In this document: positions 9,327 to 21,221 of the stretch, one piece after another
How the letters are laid out: each line of letters begins with the position of its first letter
How positions within the stretch are numbered: position 1 is the stretch's first letter
Assembly (NCBI RefSeq): GCF_025628935.1
Contig: NZ_JAOTIS010000005.1
Location: 80,692 to 144,691, forward strand
DNA: 64,000 bases
Origin: Macrococcus capreoli
GTDB taxonomy: Bacteria > Bacillota > Bacilli > Staphylococcales > Staphylococcaceae
Reading direction: 5' to 3'
Notes under the pieces: model-generated
The model's input: only the letters and a program-made list of their open reading frames with translations
Told to the model about the DNA's origin: nothing
The model's database searches: none
Position numbers and translations under genes: made by a program

Positions 9327-11123
9327 ATGGAGAAAAGAACAACATATTGTGGCTTAGTCACGGAATCATATATTGGACAAGAAGTTGTATTAAAAGGGTG
9401 GGTGCAAAAACGCCGTGATTTAGGTGGATTAATTTTCATTGATTTGCGCGATAGAGAAGGTATTGTACAAATCGTATTTAATCCGGATTTTTCAAAAGAT
9501 GCGTTAGCGATTGCTGAAACAATTCGTTCTGAATATGTAATTGAAGTGAAAGGGAAAGTAACTGCACGTGACGAAGCGGTTGTTAATCCTAAAATCAAGA
9601 CTGGTAAAATTGAAGTTCAAGTTGCTGAAGTTAATATTATCAATAAATCTGAAACACCACCGTTCCAAATCGAAGCAGAAACAGATATTGCAGAAGATAT
9701 CCGTCTAAAATATCGTTATTTAGACTTACGTCGTGAGCCACTTGCGAATACATTTAAGATGCGTCATCAAATCACACGTGCAGTGCGTAACTATTTAGAC
9801 GAATCAGGATTTTATGAAGTGGAAACACCGGTATTAACGAAATCAACGCCTGAAGGAGCACGTGACTATTTAGTACCATCACGTGTACAGGAAGGTAAAT
9901 TCTTTGCCTTACCACAATCTCCTCAAATCTTTAAGCAGTTATTAATGATTGGTGGATTCGATAAATACTATCAAATCGTTAAATGTTTCCGTGATGAAGA
10001 TTTACGTGCAGACCGTCAACCTGAATTTACGCAAATCGATATTGAAATGAGTTTCGTAAATCAGGAAGACGTGATGGCGATGAACGAAGGCATGCTTGCC
10101 CGTATTATGAAAGACGTTAAAGGCATTGACATTACAACACCATTCCCACGTATGACTTATGCAGAAGCGATGCGTGATTACGGTATTGATAAACCAGATA
10201 CACGTTTTGACATGAAGTTAAAAACGTTAAATGACTTAGCATCTAAAATGGACTTTAAAGTATTTAGTGAAGCTGTGAAAAACGGTGGAGCGGTAAAAGC
10301 AATCGTCGTTAAAGGCGCAGCTGATCAGTATTCAAGAAAAGATATTGATGCATTACAAGAATTTGCAAAAATTTACGGTGCAAAAGGTTTAGCATGGGTT
10401 AAAGTTGTTGCAGAAGGATTAAACGGACCGATTGCTAAATTCTTTGATGAAGCAATTACGGCCGAACTCATTGCAACAACTGAAGCTGAAACTGGTGATT
10501 TAATATTATTTGTTGCTGATAAATTATCTGTCGTTAATGCGAGCTTAGCAAACTTACGTAACAAATTAGGTAAAGACTTAGGATTAATCGACGACAATAA
10601 ATTTAATTTCTTATGGGTAACGGACTGGCCATTATTTGAGTATGATGAAGAACTTGATCGTTACTTTGCGGCACACCACCCATTCACAGCACCTAAACCT
10701 GAACATTTAGAATTATTGAAATCAAATCCAGAAGCGGCTGAAGCGAATGCGTATGACGTTGTATTAAATGGTTATGAATTAGGTGGTGGTTCTATCCGAA
10801 TTCACGATCAGGAAGTACAGGCGCAAATGTTTGAAGCATTAGGCTTTACGAAGGAAGAAGCTGAAGCGCAATTTGGTTTCCTGATGAATGCATTTAAATA
10901 TGGTGCACCACCACATGGCGGTATCGCTTTAGGATTAGATAGAATGGTGATGTTACTTGCAGGACGCACAAACTTACGTGACGTCATTGCATTCCCTAAA
11001 ACTGCATCTGCAACAGACCTTTTAACTGAAGCACCAAGTGCGGTTGAAACAGTACAATTAGACGATTTACACATTGCATTAAACGTTAAAGCAATAGAAA
11101 AATCAAAAGATGAAAAAGAATAA
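9327..11123 (+). CDS. aspS: aspartyl-tRNA synthetase
   Basis: Class IIb synthetase charging tRNA-Asp. An N-terminal OB-fold anticodon domain ([20 protein letters not shown], about 19-38) precedes the catalytic core with motif 2 [18 protein letters not shown], the bacterial GAD insertion, and motif 3 [12 protein letters not shown] near the C-terminus. The 598 residues are a usual bacterial length. Its ribosome binding site AAAGGAGA lies within the end of hisS. Whether it also charges tRNA-Asn (non-discriminating) cannot be decided here; that question matters because the leader seems to sense a G73 tRNA. Confidence 0.96.
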   Translation: MEKRTTYCGLVTESYIGQEVVLKGWVQKRRDLGGLIFIDLRDREGIVQIVFNPDFSKDALAIAETIRSEYVIEVKGKVTARDEAVVNPKIKTGKIEVQVAEVNIINKSETPPFQIEAETDIAEDIRLKYRYLDLRREPLANTFKMRHQITRAVRNYLDESGFYEVETPVLTKSTPEGARDYLVPSRVQEGKFFALPQSPQIFKQLLMIGGFDKYYQIVKCFRDEDLRADRQPEFTQIDIEMSFVNQEDVMAMNEGMLARIMKDVKGIDITTPFPRMTYAEAMRDYGIDKPDTRFDMKLKTLNDLASKMDFKVFSEAVKNGGAVKAIVVKGAADQYSRKDIDALQEFAKIYGAKGLAWVKVVAEGLNGPIAKFFDEAITAELIATTEAETGDLILFVADKLSVVNASLANLRNKLGKDLGLIDDNKFNFLWVTDWPLFEYDEELDRYFAAHHPFTAPKPEHLELLKSNPEAAEANAYDVVLNGYELGGGSIRIHDQEVQAQMFEALGFTKEEAEAQFGFLMNAFKYGAPPHGGIALGLDRMVMLLAGRTNLRDVIAFPKTASATDLLTEAPSAVETVQLDDLHIALNVKAIEKSKDEKE

Positions 11124-11141
11124 AAAATAAGAATGAAATAG

Positions 11142-11169
11142 TTGCAAAACGAAAAATATGTGCTATTAT
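11142..11169 (+). promoter_or_regulatory. predicted promoter of 6S RNA
   Basis: TTGCAA (11142-11147), a 16-base spacer and TATTAT (11164-11169), with the predicted RNA start about 8-10 bases later. Confidence 0.6.
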
Positions 11170-11176
11170 ATAGTCA

Positions 11177-11377
11177 TAAGATAGGTGTCTGAAGAGTTCG
11201 ATGTTTGTTTATTCTATTTTGACCTAACACTTTCTGATCGGGAGTCTAATAGGTTTTCTTTTAGCGCACACGCCTCATAATGGAGGACTTGCAAAATTAG
11301 AAACGGGACACCCACCTGTTTATAGCAGGCCAAAATGATCAACACTTAAAAACAACGGCTCACTTGGATACTATCGT
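11177..11377 (+). ncRNA. ssrS: 6S RNA (sigma-A RNA polymerase regulator)
   Basis: No open frame fills this roughly 355-base gap between aspS and tcdA. The position is the one held by a 6S RNA in Bacillus subtilis (bsrA, between aspS and yrvM). The transcript would be about 200 nt, closed by GATAG (11180-11184) pairing with CTATC (11371-11375), and is followed by an independent strong terminator. 6S RNA mimics an open promoter and sequesters the housekeeping polymerase in stationary phase. The call rests on location, length, promoter and terminator; I could not fold the full secondary structure. Confidence 0.75.
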
Positions 11378-11378
11378 A

Positions 11379-11410
11379 AGGCGAGAGACTTTTGTCTCTC
11401 GTCTTTTATT
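11379..11410 (+). terminator. rho-independent terminator of 6S RNA
   Basis: GGCGAGAGAC pairs with GTCTCTCGTC around a short T-rich loop and is followed by TTTTATTTT. Confidence 0.85.
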
Positions 11411-11477
11411 TTGTAATGATTAAGACATAGTAATGTGGTAGGATATATTTATTGAATATAAGAAATGGAGAAATAAA

Positions 11478-12242
11478 ATGAAACATCAATTTTCTAGAAA
11501 TGAATTAGCATATGGTAAAGAAGGTTTAGATGCACTTAAGGGTAAGACAGTAATGATACTAGGTGTAGGTGGCGTAGGATCGTTTGCTGCAGAAGCTTTA
11601 GCGAGAACAAATATTGGACATATTATCTTAATCGATAAGGATGATGTCGATATTACGAACGTGAATCGACAAATTCATGCATTAACAACGACAGTCGGTC
11701 AGTCTAAAGTAACATTAATGGAAGAGCGTATTAAACTGATAAATCCAGATTGTAAAGTGACACCGCTCCATATGTTTTATACCGATGAAACGTATGAAGA
11801 AATCTTTAACTATGATATCGACTATGTCGTTGACGCAAGTGATACGATCATGTATAAGATCCATTTGATGAAAGAGTGTTTAAAACGTGGAATAAAGATT
11901 ATTTCAAGTATGGGTGCAGCGAATAAGACTGATCCGACACGCTTTAAAATTGTCGATATTTCAAAGACGCATACAGACCCGATGGCAAAAGTCATACGTA
12001 CGAAATTAAAGAAAGAACGTATTCATAAAGGAATACCAGTTGTATTCAGTGATGAAAGTCCGATTGTTATTCGTGAAGATGTAAAAGCATATGTAGGCAA
12101 TGCGGATGCGCCAGTACGTAAAGCACAAATGCCACCATCAAGTAATGCGTTTGTACCGAGTGTTGTAGGACTGATTTGTGCAAGTTGGGTCGTTAACGAT
12201 ATATTAAAAGACTTCCCTGTGACACGCGTGAAAGATAAATAA
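11478..12242 (+). CDS. tcdA: tRNA t6A37 dehydratase TcdA (ThiF/E1-like)
   Basis: TcdA is an ATP-dependent E1-like enzyme that cyclises N6-threonylcarbamoyladenosine at tRNA position 37 to ct6A. The Rossmann nucleotide loop ILGVGGVGSFAAEALAR begins at about residue 28; the DxND-like segment IDKDDVDITNVNRQ and the VVDASD motif typical of ThiF-family proteins follow. It has 254 residues. The gene stands alone between 6S RNA and a terminator, in the same place as yrvM of B. subtilis. Confidence 0.9.
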   Translation: MKHQFSRNELAYGKEGLDALKGKTVMILGVGGVGSFAAEALARTNIGHIILIDKDDVDITNVNRQIHALTTTVGQSKVTLMEERIKLINPDCKVTPLHMFYTDETYEEIFNYDIDYVVDASDTIMYKIHLMKECLKRGIKIISSMGAANKTDPTRFKIVDISKTHTDPMAKVIRTKLKKERIHKGIPVVFSDESPIVIREDVKAYVGNADAPVRKAQMPPSSNAFVPSVVGLICASWVVNDILKDFPVTRVKDK

Positions 12243-12249
12243 TAACATT

Positions 12250-12283
12250 TAAAAACCTAGGATGGAAATGTCCTGGGTTTTTC
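12250..12283 (+). terminator. rho-independent terminator after tcdA
   Basis: AAAACCTAGGA pairs with TCCTGGGTTTT (one G-U pair) across an 8-base loop, then T-rich sequence. Confidence 0.75.
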
Positions 12284-12368
12284 TAACCTTAAATTTACCT
12301 TAAAAATGTCCCCTTTAAAGTAAATACTTGGATTTATAGTGTATGATTGTTTTAACGGAGGTGTAAAA

Positions 12369-13298
12369 ATGGAAGAAAATCATTATAGTTTACAAGTGAG
12401 TCATTTAAACAAAACAATCAACAAGAAACACATCATTAAAGATTTAAGTTTCGACGTAAAAAAAGGTGAGGTCTTTGGGTTTCTAGGGCCTAATGGCGCC
12501 GGGAAAACAACGACGATTCGTATGATTGTTGGCCTTACATCACCCACTTCAGGTGATATTAAAGTATTCGGACGTTCAGTAGTTACAGATCGACATGAAG
12601 TAATGAAAGATATCGGTGCGATTGTTGAGAATCCTGAATTATACCCATTTTTAAGCGGTTTAGAAAATTTAAAGCAATACGCAAGAATGCAAAAAGGTAT
12701 TAGCAAGTCGGATATTGACAGAGTAGTTAAATTAGTTGGGCTTGAAAATCGTATTAAAGAAAAAGTGAAACGTTATTCATTAGGTATGCGTCAACGCCTA
12801 GGTTTAGCACAAGCATTACTTCACCAACCGAAAATATTAATATTAGATGAACCAACAAACGGTTTAGATCCAGCAGGGATTCGCGAAATTCGTGACTACA
12901 TTAAAAAATTAGCCCGTGAAGAAAATATGTCAGTCATCGTGTCCAGCCATTTAATGAGTGAAATGGAATTGATGTGTGACAGATTCGGTATCATTCAAAA
13001 TGGAAAAATGGTGCGCATTGAAGACGTAAATACTGTCGTAACTGTTAATGATGTTGTAAAACATCATTTCGATGTATATCCAGTAGATCAGGCAGTAAAA
13101 TGCTTAAACGAAAAAAATATCCCTTTTACATTAACCGAAAATATGATTACCGTCGATATCGCCCCAAAAGATGTACCACAAATGGTGCGCGATCTCGTTA
13201 ATGCAAATGTTGATATATACGGTGTGACAAAAGAGAAATTATCTTTAGAAGATCGTTTTATGGCATTAACAAAAGAAGGAGGCGGTAGCATTGTTTAA
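12369..13298 (+). CDS. ABC transporter ATP-binding protein
   Basis: ATPase of a two-gene ABC-2 type exporter. Walker A is GPNGAGKTTT, the signature is YSLGMRQRLGLAQAL, Walker B is ILILDEPTNGLD, with the H-loop in SSHLMSEME. The C-terminal 80 residues form the accessory domain common in BcrA/YxlF-type exporters. The frame opens at 12339, but the ATG at 12369 has GGAGGTG in front and gives 309 residues. It overlaps the permease by eight bases. Such pairs often give resistance to peptide antibiotics, but no substrate can be read here. I do not recall it between tcdA and rarA in S. aureus, so it may be a lineage insertion. Confidence 0.88.
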   Translation: MEENHYSLQVSHLNKTINKKHIIKDLSFDVKKGEVFGFLGPNGAGKTTTIRMIVGLTSPTSGDIKVFGRSVVTDRHEVMKDIGAIVENPELYPFLSGLENLKQYARMQKGISKSDIDRVVKLVGLENRIKEKVKRYSLGMRQRLGLAQALLHQPKILILDEPTNGLDPAGIREIRDYIKKLAREENMSVIVSSHLMSEMELMCDRFGIIQNGKMVRIEDVNTVVTVNDVVKHHFDVYPVDQAVKCLNEKNIPFTLTENMITVDIAPKDVPQMVRDLVNANVDIYGVTKEKLSLEDRFMALTKEGGGSIV

Positions 13299-14280
13299 GT
13301 TAGTGATAAATGAATTTAATAAATATTTTAATCGACTCGGTACGTATATGATGCTTGTCATCATTGTTGCTTTTATGTTGCTGGGAACTTTTTTAGGAAT
13401 GAAGTTTAGCAGTGCAGATAATAGTAAAGAATATACTAGTAACTGGAAAACGGAAGTGAAGCAAGATATTGAAAAATATCATCAACGTTTAGCAACTATT
13501 GCCAAAAAGAAGGAAGATAATAAGTCACTGAATGATATTACAGACGAAGCGACGTTAGGAGAAAAAATTCAGAAGTTAGAATTTTACTTAAAGGAAGACG
13601 TTCAGCCTCCTGCAACGAATAATTTTTATCAAACATTATTAGATACAAACGGTTTTATTTCATTTGTAACAATTATGATCATCATCATCTGTAGCAGTTT
13701 AATGTCAAGAGAACATCAGCAAGGCACGATTAAGTTATTGCTGATTAGACCAGCATCTAGATTAAAGATATTCTTCTCGAAATATATTTTTGCAATTTTA
13801 GTTTCATTCATTTTCTTAATTTTTACTTACGGTATGACAGCGCTCATAAGTCTGTTCTCTACAAAAATGAACCCGTCAGCAACACTTGCTGTTTCTGGTC
13901 GAAAAGGATTAAAAATGATCAACGTATATGATGTATTAGGTCAGCAGTTATTTGCTAACCTGTTATTTATCGTAACATTCGCAACAATTGCATTCGTACT
14001 ATCTGTCATTTTTAAAAATACTGCACTTAGCTTAGGTGTAACATTTGCATTGATGTTCTTCGGTGATTTAGTTGTTATGTTCTTAAGCAGTAAGACGAAG
14101 TTGGTAGAATGGATATGGCCGGCGAACTGGGATTTATCAAAATACTTAGCGACAAATTCATCGGAACTGGTGGATAAAGATTTATCGTTTGCGTTTAGTT
14201 TAAGTTATGATATTGTAATGCTTATCGTAATTTTGACTGTAGCAGCATGGATCTTTAATAAACGTGACGTAGCAAATTAA
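13291..14280 (+). CDS. ABC-2 type transporter permease
   Basis: Membrane partner of the preceding ATPase. It starts at TTG 13291 with AGGCGG ahead, overlapping the ATPase end, so translation is coupled. The 329 residues show a first transmembrane helix near 17-38, a long hydrophilic extracytoplasmic loop (about 40-120), then about five more helices to the C-terminus. The segment REHQQGTIKLLLIRPASR after the second helix is characteristic of ABC-2 permeases. Transported substrate unknown. Confidence 0.85.
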   Translation: MFKLVINEFNKYFNRLGTYMMLVIIVAFMLLGTFLGMKFSSADNSKEYTSNWKTEVKQDIEKYHQRLATIAKKKEDNKSLNDITDEATLGEKIQKLEFYLKEDVQPPATNNFYQTLLDTNGFISFVTIMIIIICSSLMSREHQQGTIKLLLIRPASRLKIFFSKYIFAILVSFIFLIFTYGMTALISLFSTKMNPSATLAVSGRKGLKMINVYDVLGQQLFANLLFIVTFATIAFVLSVIFKNTALSLGVTFALMFFGDLVVMFLSSKTKLVEWIWPANWDLSKYLATNSSELVDKDLSFAFSLSYDIVMLIVILTVAAWIFNKRDVAN

Positions 14281-14283
14281 TTA

Positions 14284-14324
14284 AACAAGCATTGAGAAGG
14301 TGTATCCTTATCTCAATGCTTGTT
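14284..14324. terminator. bidirectional terminator between the ABC permease and rarA
   Basis: AACAAGCATTGAGA pairs with TCTCAATGCTTGTT. A and T runs flank it, so it can serve both convergent genes. The rarA stop codon (14313-14315) lies inside its right arm. Confidence 0.85.
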
Positions 14325-15590
14325 TTGCTGTGCTTTTATATTATCGTAAATTTGTTTAAATTGAGTTTCTGCTTTACTCGTAGTCTTCGGTATGTAGTAT
14401 TGTTTCTGTTTCATAGTATCCGGTAAATATTGCTGGGCGATAAATCCTGATGCTGCGTGATGTGGATATTGATACCCCATTCCATTGCCTAAGTCTTTCG
14501 CACCTTGATAATGTGCATCCTTTAAATGTTTCGGAATTGCACCGATCTTCCCGTTACGTACGTCTGATAATGCAGCATCAATTGCCACAATACCTGAATT
14601 AGATTTCGGTGATAAACAGAGTTCAATAACCGCCTGCGCTAACGGAATGCGTGCTTCCGGAAAGCCAAGTCGTTCAGCAGATTCAATAGCGGCAAGTGTG
14701 CGACTACCAGCGGATGGGCTGGCGAGTCCTACATCTTCATAACTAATAACGAGCAATCTTCGGGCAATGGTCGGTAAGTCACCACCTTCTATCAGGCGGG
14801 CTAAATAATGCAGTGCGGCATCAACATCACTCCCGCGAATCGATTTCTGGAATGCGCTCATTAAGTCGTAATGCATATCACCATCTTTATCGAACTGGAA
14901 ACTCGATTTTTGTAAACAATCTTTAGCATCTTTTAAAGTAATGTTTATCGGATCTTTCGATTCTGATGAAAGTATTGCAAGTTCTAATGCATTTAAACTC
15001 GTACGAATATCACCTTGCGCACTTTGGACGAAATGGTTGAGAGCAGCGTCTTCAATTTCAATTGTTTCGTTACCAAATCCATTTGCTTTGTCGTGTATCG
15101 CACGTAACAGCGCAGTTTTTATTTCTTCCTCTGACAATGTATGAAGCTCAAATATTTGTGTTCTGCTACGAATTGCAGGATTAATGGCGTGATATGGATT
15201 GCTCGTTGTCGCCCCGATTAATATTATTTGACCATTTTCAAGATGAGGTAACAAGAAATCTTGTTTTCCTTTATCAAGGCGATGAATTTCGTCGAGTAAC
15301 AGAATCACCTGACCACTCATTTTTGCTTCATCTGCTATCATTTGCATATCTTTTTTAGTATGGGTTACTGCGTTGAGCTGTCGAAATTTAACAGCGGTAC
15401 TACCAGCAATTGCTCTTGCAATACTCGTCTTACCGACACCTGGTGGACCATACAGAATCATTGATGAAAGGCGCTTTGCATTAACCATTCTACGTATGAT
15501 GCCTTGTTCGCCAACTAGATGTTGCTGGCCTATGACTTCATCAATCGTTGTCGGACGCATTCTATAAGCTAAAGGTTCCAATTTATTCAC
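14313..15590 (-). CDS. rarA: replication-associated recombination protein A (MgsA/RarA)
   Basis: AAA+ ATPase acting at stalled replication forks, related to clamp-loader subunits. Walker A GPPGVGKT is at 48-55 and Walker B with LLLDEIHRL around 97-104; sensor regions and the C-terminal MgsA tetramerisation domain with AQQYLPD follow. It is 425 residues, full length. It runs against its neighbours: divergent from cymR and convergent with the ABC permease. The ribosome binding site is AGGAGTG upstream of the ATG on the minus strand. Confidence 0.93.
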   Translation of the reverse strand: MNKLEPLAYRMRPTTIDEVIGQQHLVGEQGIIRRMVNAKRLSSMILYGPPGVGKTSIARAIAGSTAVKFRQLNAVTHTKKDMQMIADEAKMSGQVILLLDEIHRLDKGKQDFLLPHLENGQIILIGATTSNPYHAINPAIRSRTQIFELHTLSEEEIKTALLRAIHDKANGFGNETIEIEDAALNHFVQSAQGDIRTSLNALELAILSSESKDPINITLKDAKDCLQKSSFQFDKDGDMHYDLMSAFQKSIRGSDVDAALHYLARLIEGGDLPTIARRLLVISYEDVGLASPSAGSRTLAAIESAERLGFPEARIPLAQAVIELCLSPKSNSGIVAIDAALSDVRNGKIGAIPKHLKDAHYQGAKDLGNGMGYQYPHHAASGFIAQQYLPDTMKQKQYYIPKTTSKAETQFKQIYDNIKAQQNKH

Positions 15591-15664
15591 TCCTTTAGCA
15601 AAAGTGTACCTTATTTTAAGTGAAAATGTGATAAAATTGATTTATTGAAAAGGAGCGTAGCAAA

Positions 15665-16084
15665 ATGAAAATTTCCACAAAAGGTAGATACGGCTTAACA
15701 TTAATGATTTCACTAGCGAAACGATATGAGACAAAGCCTGTATCATTAAAAATAATAGCAGAAGAAAATCAATTAAGTGATTTATATTTAGAACAACTGG
15801 TTGGTCCATTACGTAATGCAGGATTAATCAAAAGTGTTCGTGGTGCAAAAGGCGGTTATATGTTAGTAAAATCTCCTAAAGAGGTGACGGCTGCAGATAT
15901 TATTCGATTACTGGAAGGCCCGATTACACCTGTTGAAGGTATTGAAGAAGAACCGCCAGCACAAAAGCAGCTATGGATGGACATTCGCGATGCAGTGAAG
16001 AAAGTGCTGGATGAAACGACGTTAGAGGATTTAATGAATTATAAAGATGAAGATATTATAGAAGGTTATATGTTCTATATTTAG
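15665..16084 (+). CDS. cymR: Rrf2-family regulator CymR
   Basis: CymR represses cysteine uptake and synthesis genes, in B. subtilis and S. aureus together with O-acetylserine thiol-lyase CysK. The winged helix is at the N-terminus (MKISTKGRYGLTLM; helix LSDLYLEQLVGPLRNAGL; wing VRGAKGGYML). The iron-sulfur cysteines found in IscR/NsrR are absent, and no cysteine occurs at all in the 139 residues, as expected for CymR. AAGGAG precedes the ATG. The cysteine desulfurase downstream fits a sulfur context, though other genes lie between. Confidence 0.9.
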   Translation: MKISTKGRYGLTLMISLAKRYETKPVSLKIIAEENQLSDLYLEQLVGPLRNAGLIKSVRGAKGGYMLVKSPKEVTAADIIRLLEGPITPVEGIEEEPPAQKQLWMDIRDAVKKVLDETTLEDLMNYKDEDIIEGYMFYI

Positions 16085-16093
16085 GTGAATAAT

Positions 16094-16732
16094 ATGACGA
16101 TATTTCAAAAATTAAAAATTGAAGATAAATCCGTTTTTGTCGTAAATCAACCGGCAGATTATAATGTATTTAGTGAAAGTCATGATCATATCACTGGGCA
16201 TCATGATATTATTTTTGCGTTTGTAGTAGATATTAAAGGGTTTAAACAAACCGTTCAAAGTTGTCTGGCTTCATCATCTTTGAATAAAGGTGGCCTGTTA
16301 TTTGTCGCTTATCCGAAGAAAGGTAATAAGAAATATGATTCATATATACATCGCGATGAAATATTTCCAGCTTTAAAAGTGATGGATGATGGCTATATTC
16401 AAGGAACAGATTATAAGTTTAATCGTATGGTATCAATGGACGAAGTATATACGGTTGTTGGTATTAAATATGTACCAGAACGAAAAGTGTCAAAAGCTGC
16501 AAGTCAGTGTGTTGCAGATTATGCGGATAAAGTAGATGACGTTATAGCAATATTACAACAAGATGTTATACCTTTCTTTAATAGCTTAACACCTGGTTAT
16601 AAGAAAGACTGGGCACGTTATTTATTCAGTGCGAAACAAGAAAAAACACGGTTAAAACGAATCGAAGAAATGCATCATATTTTAAGAGAAGGTTATAAAA
16701 CGAAAGAGTTATACCGTCAACATAAAAAATAG
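16094..16732 (+). CDS. hypothetical protein with YdeI/OmpD-like C-terminal segment
   Basis: A 212-residue cytosolic protein. The N-terminal 130 residues form an alpha/beta region I cannot assign; the C-terminal part with FFNSLTPGYKKDWARYLFSA and TRLKRIEEMHHILREG resembles the YdeI/OmpD-associated family. The GTG at 16085 sits in the Shine-Dalgarno region; the ATG at 16094, six bases after AGGTG, is preferred. It follows cymR by nine bases and is probably co-transcribed. Function unknown; a bidirectional terminator follows. Confidence 0.6.
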   Translation: MTIFQKLKIEDKSVFVVNQPADYNVFSESHDHITGHHDIIFAFVVDIKGFKQTVQSCLASSSLNKGGLLFVAYPKKGNKKYDSYIHRDEIFPALKVMDDGYIQGTDYKFNRMVSMDEVYTVVGIKYVPERKVSKAASQCVADYADKVDDVIAILQQDVIPFFNSLTPGYKKDWARYLFSAKQEKTRLKRIEEMHHILREGYKTKELYRQHKK

Positions 16733-16760
16733 TGGTCGCGAGAATGCGACCACTATTTTT
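16725..16760. terminator. bidirectional terminator, perfect 15-bp stem
   Basis: AAAAATAGTGGTCGC (16725-16739) is exactly complementary to 16746-16760, with a six-base loop and A/T runs on both sides. It serves the YdeI-like gene and the convergent LLM oxidoreductase, whose stop lies inside it. Confidence 0.9.
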
Positions 16761-17754
16761 CTTCGGTTATTTCTTTTAGCCAGCGATAACTTTGATATAA
16801 TTTATCTAAATCATAAATGTAGCTCACAACTATTAATTCATCGACATTGTATTCATCCTGGAAAGCTTGTAGTTCTTTTTTTACAGTTTCTTTAGAACCA
16901 ATAAATCCTGTTCTTGTTCGTGACATTGCCATTTGTTTTTCTTGAGCCGTCCATAATAAATCCATATCTTCTACAGGAGGTTGTAGTGGTAATCTTGAAT
17001 TTCTAACGACACTTAAGAAGAATTGGTGTGTAGACGTTGCTAAATATTCTGCCTCTTCATCAGTTTCTCCTATGATGACATTTGTTCCAACCATGACATA
17101 AGGTTGATCTAGATACTCTGATTTCTGGAATAGATTGCGGTATATTGCAATCGCTTCTTTCATTTGTTCTGGTGCGAAGTGACCGGCGAAGGCATACGGT
17201 AATCCAATTCGCGCAGCTAAATGAGCTGAGTCAGTTGATGAGCCTAATACGTAAATCGGAACATTTGTATCGGCACCAGGATAGGCTTTGACGAATCCTT
17301 GTTTTTCTTCAGGTCCGAAATACTTTAATAATTCCTGGATTTCTTCCGGGAAAGTATAGACACTGTCATGACGATCACGACGTAATGCACTTGCTGTCAT
17401 CATATCTGTTCCAGGCGCACGACCTAACCCTAAGTTTAAGCGGTTTGGATAAATGGTAGCAAGCGTACCAATTTGTTCTGCAACAACAAGTGGTGCGTGG
17501 TTTGGTAACATGATGCCACCTGAACCGACAGGAATTGTTTTCGTATTTTGTAATACGTGACTCATAAGTATTGTTGTTGCTGAACTCACTAAGCTTGGCG
17601 TATTGTGATGCTCAGCAATCCAGTATCGGTTATAGCCGAGCTCTTCTGCTAGTTGAGCCAACGCAACGACCTGGTCAATTGCATCTTTATTCGTATCACC
17701 TTTACGAACGGGGGCCAGGTTAAGGATTGAAACAGGGATATTAATATTAGACAT
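16753..17754 (-). CDS. LLM-class flavin-dependent oxidoreductase
   Basis: Luciferase-like monooxygenase fold, 333 residues. The N-terminal [15 protein letters not shown] segment, [38 protein letters not shown] and [12 protein letters not shown] are typical of the MsnO8-type subgroup that uses reduced flavin. The oxidised substrate is not evident. AAAGGAGA precedes the start on the minus strand. It is single and is bordered upstream by a gene-poor spacer, suggesting an insertion relative to the staphylococcal backbone. Confidence 0.85.
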   Translation of the reverse strand: MSNINIPVSILNLAPVRKGDTNKDAIDQVVALAQLAEELGYNRYWIAEHHNTPSLVSSATTILMSHVLQNTKTIPVGSGGIMLPNHAPLVVAEQIGTLATIYPNRLNLGLGRAPGTDMMTASALRRDRHDSVYTFPEEIQELLKYFGPEEKQGFVKAYPGADTNVPIYVLGSSTDSAHLAARIGLPYAFAGHFAPEQMKEAIAIYRNLFQKSEYLDQPYVMVGTNVIIGETDEEAEYLATSTHQFFLSVVRNSRLPLQPPVEDMDLLWTAQEKQMAMSRTRTGFIGSKETVKKELQAFQDEYNVDELIVVSYIYDLDKLYQSYRWLKEITEEK

Positions 17755-17945
17755 TCGATAATCTCCTTTTATTTTTGTACCGATAGTTTAGCACTTGGGT
17801 CGGGAATAAGGATAATTATTTGCTTAGAGGTTGGATTAGTACGAACGAACAATCGAGTTAATCAAAATATAAATAGTACGCTAGCCTTCATAAAATAAAC
17901 TATCCAACAATTGATATTTGCATTTTTTATATAAAGAAGTAGTTT

Positions 17946-18167
17946 TCAGTCAATCCATTTTGTAAAATACTTTTCTAATGCACGTTTAGTAATTATTTTA
18001 CCAATGTAATCATGAAAAGCCTTTACATTAAATGAATTCTTCCCCTTAATATCACAAATATTGTTTTTTGCATAATATCTCTCCCTACATATAAAGCGGA
18101 GAATCGTCAAAGTATTTTTAACAACATAAATCTTTACAATTTTTACACTTGAGCAAATTAGATAGAG
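17946..18167 (-). pseudogene. possible decayed protein-coding remnant
   Basis: On the minus strand a frame stays open for 73 codons, closed upstream by TAA and ending in TGA at 17946-17948. It has no good start codon. The C-terminal end reads like real protein (for example FHDYIGKIITKRALEKYF). A shifted frame upstream carries a CKNC zinc-ribbon-like pair, which could be the frameshifted earlier part. I do not recognise the family; chance openness in AT-rich DNA is not excluded. Confidence 0.25.
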
Positions 18168-18182
18168 TTTTTATTAAAAGGG

Positions 18183-18191
18183 TGTTATGAT
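18183..18191 (+). promoter_or_regulatory. extended -10 promoter for cysteine desulfurase-mnmA
   Basis: TGTTATGAT (18183-18191) is an extended -10 element; no good -35 is seen. It lies 34 bases before the ATG of the cysteine desulfurase. Confidence 0.45.
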
Positions 18192-18225
18192 AAGTTATTG
18201 AAAAAAACGAAAGGATGTTCAAATC

Positions 18226-20479
<2,254 letters not shown>

Positions 20480-20484
20480 TTTTT

Positions 20485-20515
20485 TAAAGAAGGCAGCGAT
20501 GTCTTCTTTTTTATT
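20485..20515 (+). terminator. terminator after mnmA
   Basis: AAAGAAGGC pairs with GTCTTCTTT and a long T tract follows. Confidence 0.7.
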
Positions 20516-20559
20516 TTTTGATATAATATAACAACGACTATGGAAAAGGGAGTTCAAGC

Positions 20560-21219
20560 ATGGACGATAAACATTTAATGCAACTCATTGAAAATAAACA
20601 ATACGAAGCAGCTTTAAAAATATTAATCGAGGCAATTGAAGCAGAACCTGAAGAAGTGACACATTACATTAACGTCGGAACTATTTTACTCGATTCAAAT
20701 AAACCGGTAGAAGCAGAACGCTTCTTCCAGAAAGCAATAACGGTTGATCCGACACACGGCGGCGCTTATTATGGTTTAGCCAATATTTATTATAATGTCG
20801 ATCGCTTTGATGAAGCGGTGAAGTTATATCATAAAGCTATCGAAAATGGTCTTGAAGACGGGGATACATATTATATGTTAGGGATGTCATTTGTGAATTT
20901 AAGTGACTTCGCATCAGCGCTACCGTTTTTAATGCGTGCTAATGAATTGAAACCAGATGATACCGAAATTACATTCCAGTATGGGTTAGTGATGTGCCAG
21001 ATGAATATGTTTGCTGAAGCATCAAAGACATTGCAACGCGTCTTAAGTGATGATCCAGAACATACGGATGCGATTTACAATAAAGCACTCGCAGACTATA
21101 TGATGACAGAGAATATCGATGCAGCTATTACTGAATTTGAGCGTGTCATAGCAATTCAGCCAGACCATTTACTTGCAGGCCATGCCATCACAACATTTAA
21201 AGCAATGAAGGAGGAATAA
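20560..21219 (+). CDS. tetratricopeptide repeat protein (YrrB-like)
   Basis: A 219-residue soluble protein made of about five to six TPR units, for example HYINVGTILLDSNKPVEAER, AYYGLANIYYNVDRFDEAVK and TYYMLGMSFVNLSDFASALP, each with the alternating small and aromatic residues of TPR helices. TPR units bind partner proteins; YrrB of B. subtilis lies in the same neighbourhood. It is two bases from recD2 and its last codons carry the recD2 ribosome binding site, so the two are co-expressed. Confidence 0.88.
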   Translation: MDDKHLMQLIENKQYEAALKILIEAIEAEPEEVTHYINVGTILLDSNKPVEAERFFQKAITVDPTHGGAYYGLANIYYNVDRFDEAVKLYHKAIENGLEDGDTYYMLGMSFVNLSDFASALPFLMRANELKPDDTEITFQYGLVMCQMNMFAEASKTLQRVLSDDPEHTDAIYNKALADYMMTENIDAAITEFERVIAIQPDHLLAGHAITTFKAMKEE

Positions 21220-21221
21220 AC

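Larger units (their letters stand above)
17755..18225. other. 470-base spacer without an intact gene
   Basis: Holds the start region of the LLM oxidoreductase on the minus side and the cysteine-desulfurase promoter on the plus side. Between them lie one half of a diverged dispersed repeat (17777-17855, see 34437-34487) and a minus-strand open stretch that could be a decayed gene (17946-18167). Confidence 0.6.

Noticed and set aside
10808..11074. Minus-strand open frame inside aspS
   Set aside because: It lies fully within a well-conserved gene, has no ribosome binding site and shows no family motif; the same holds for the other long antisense frames across the window.
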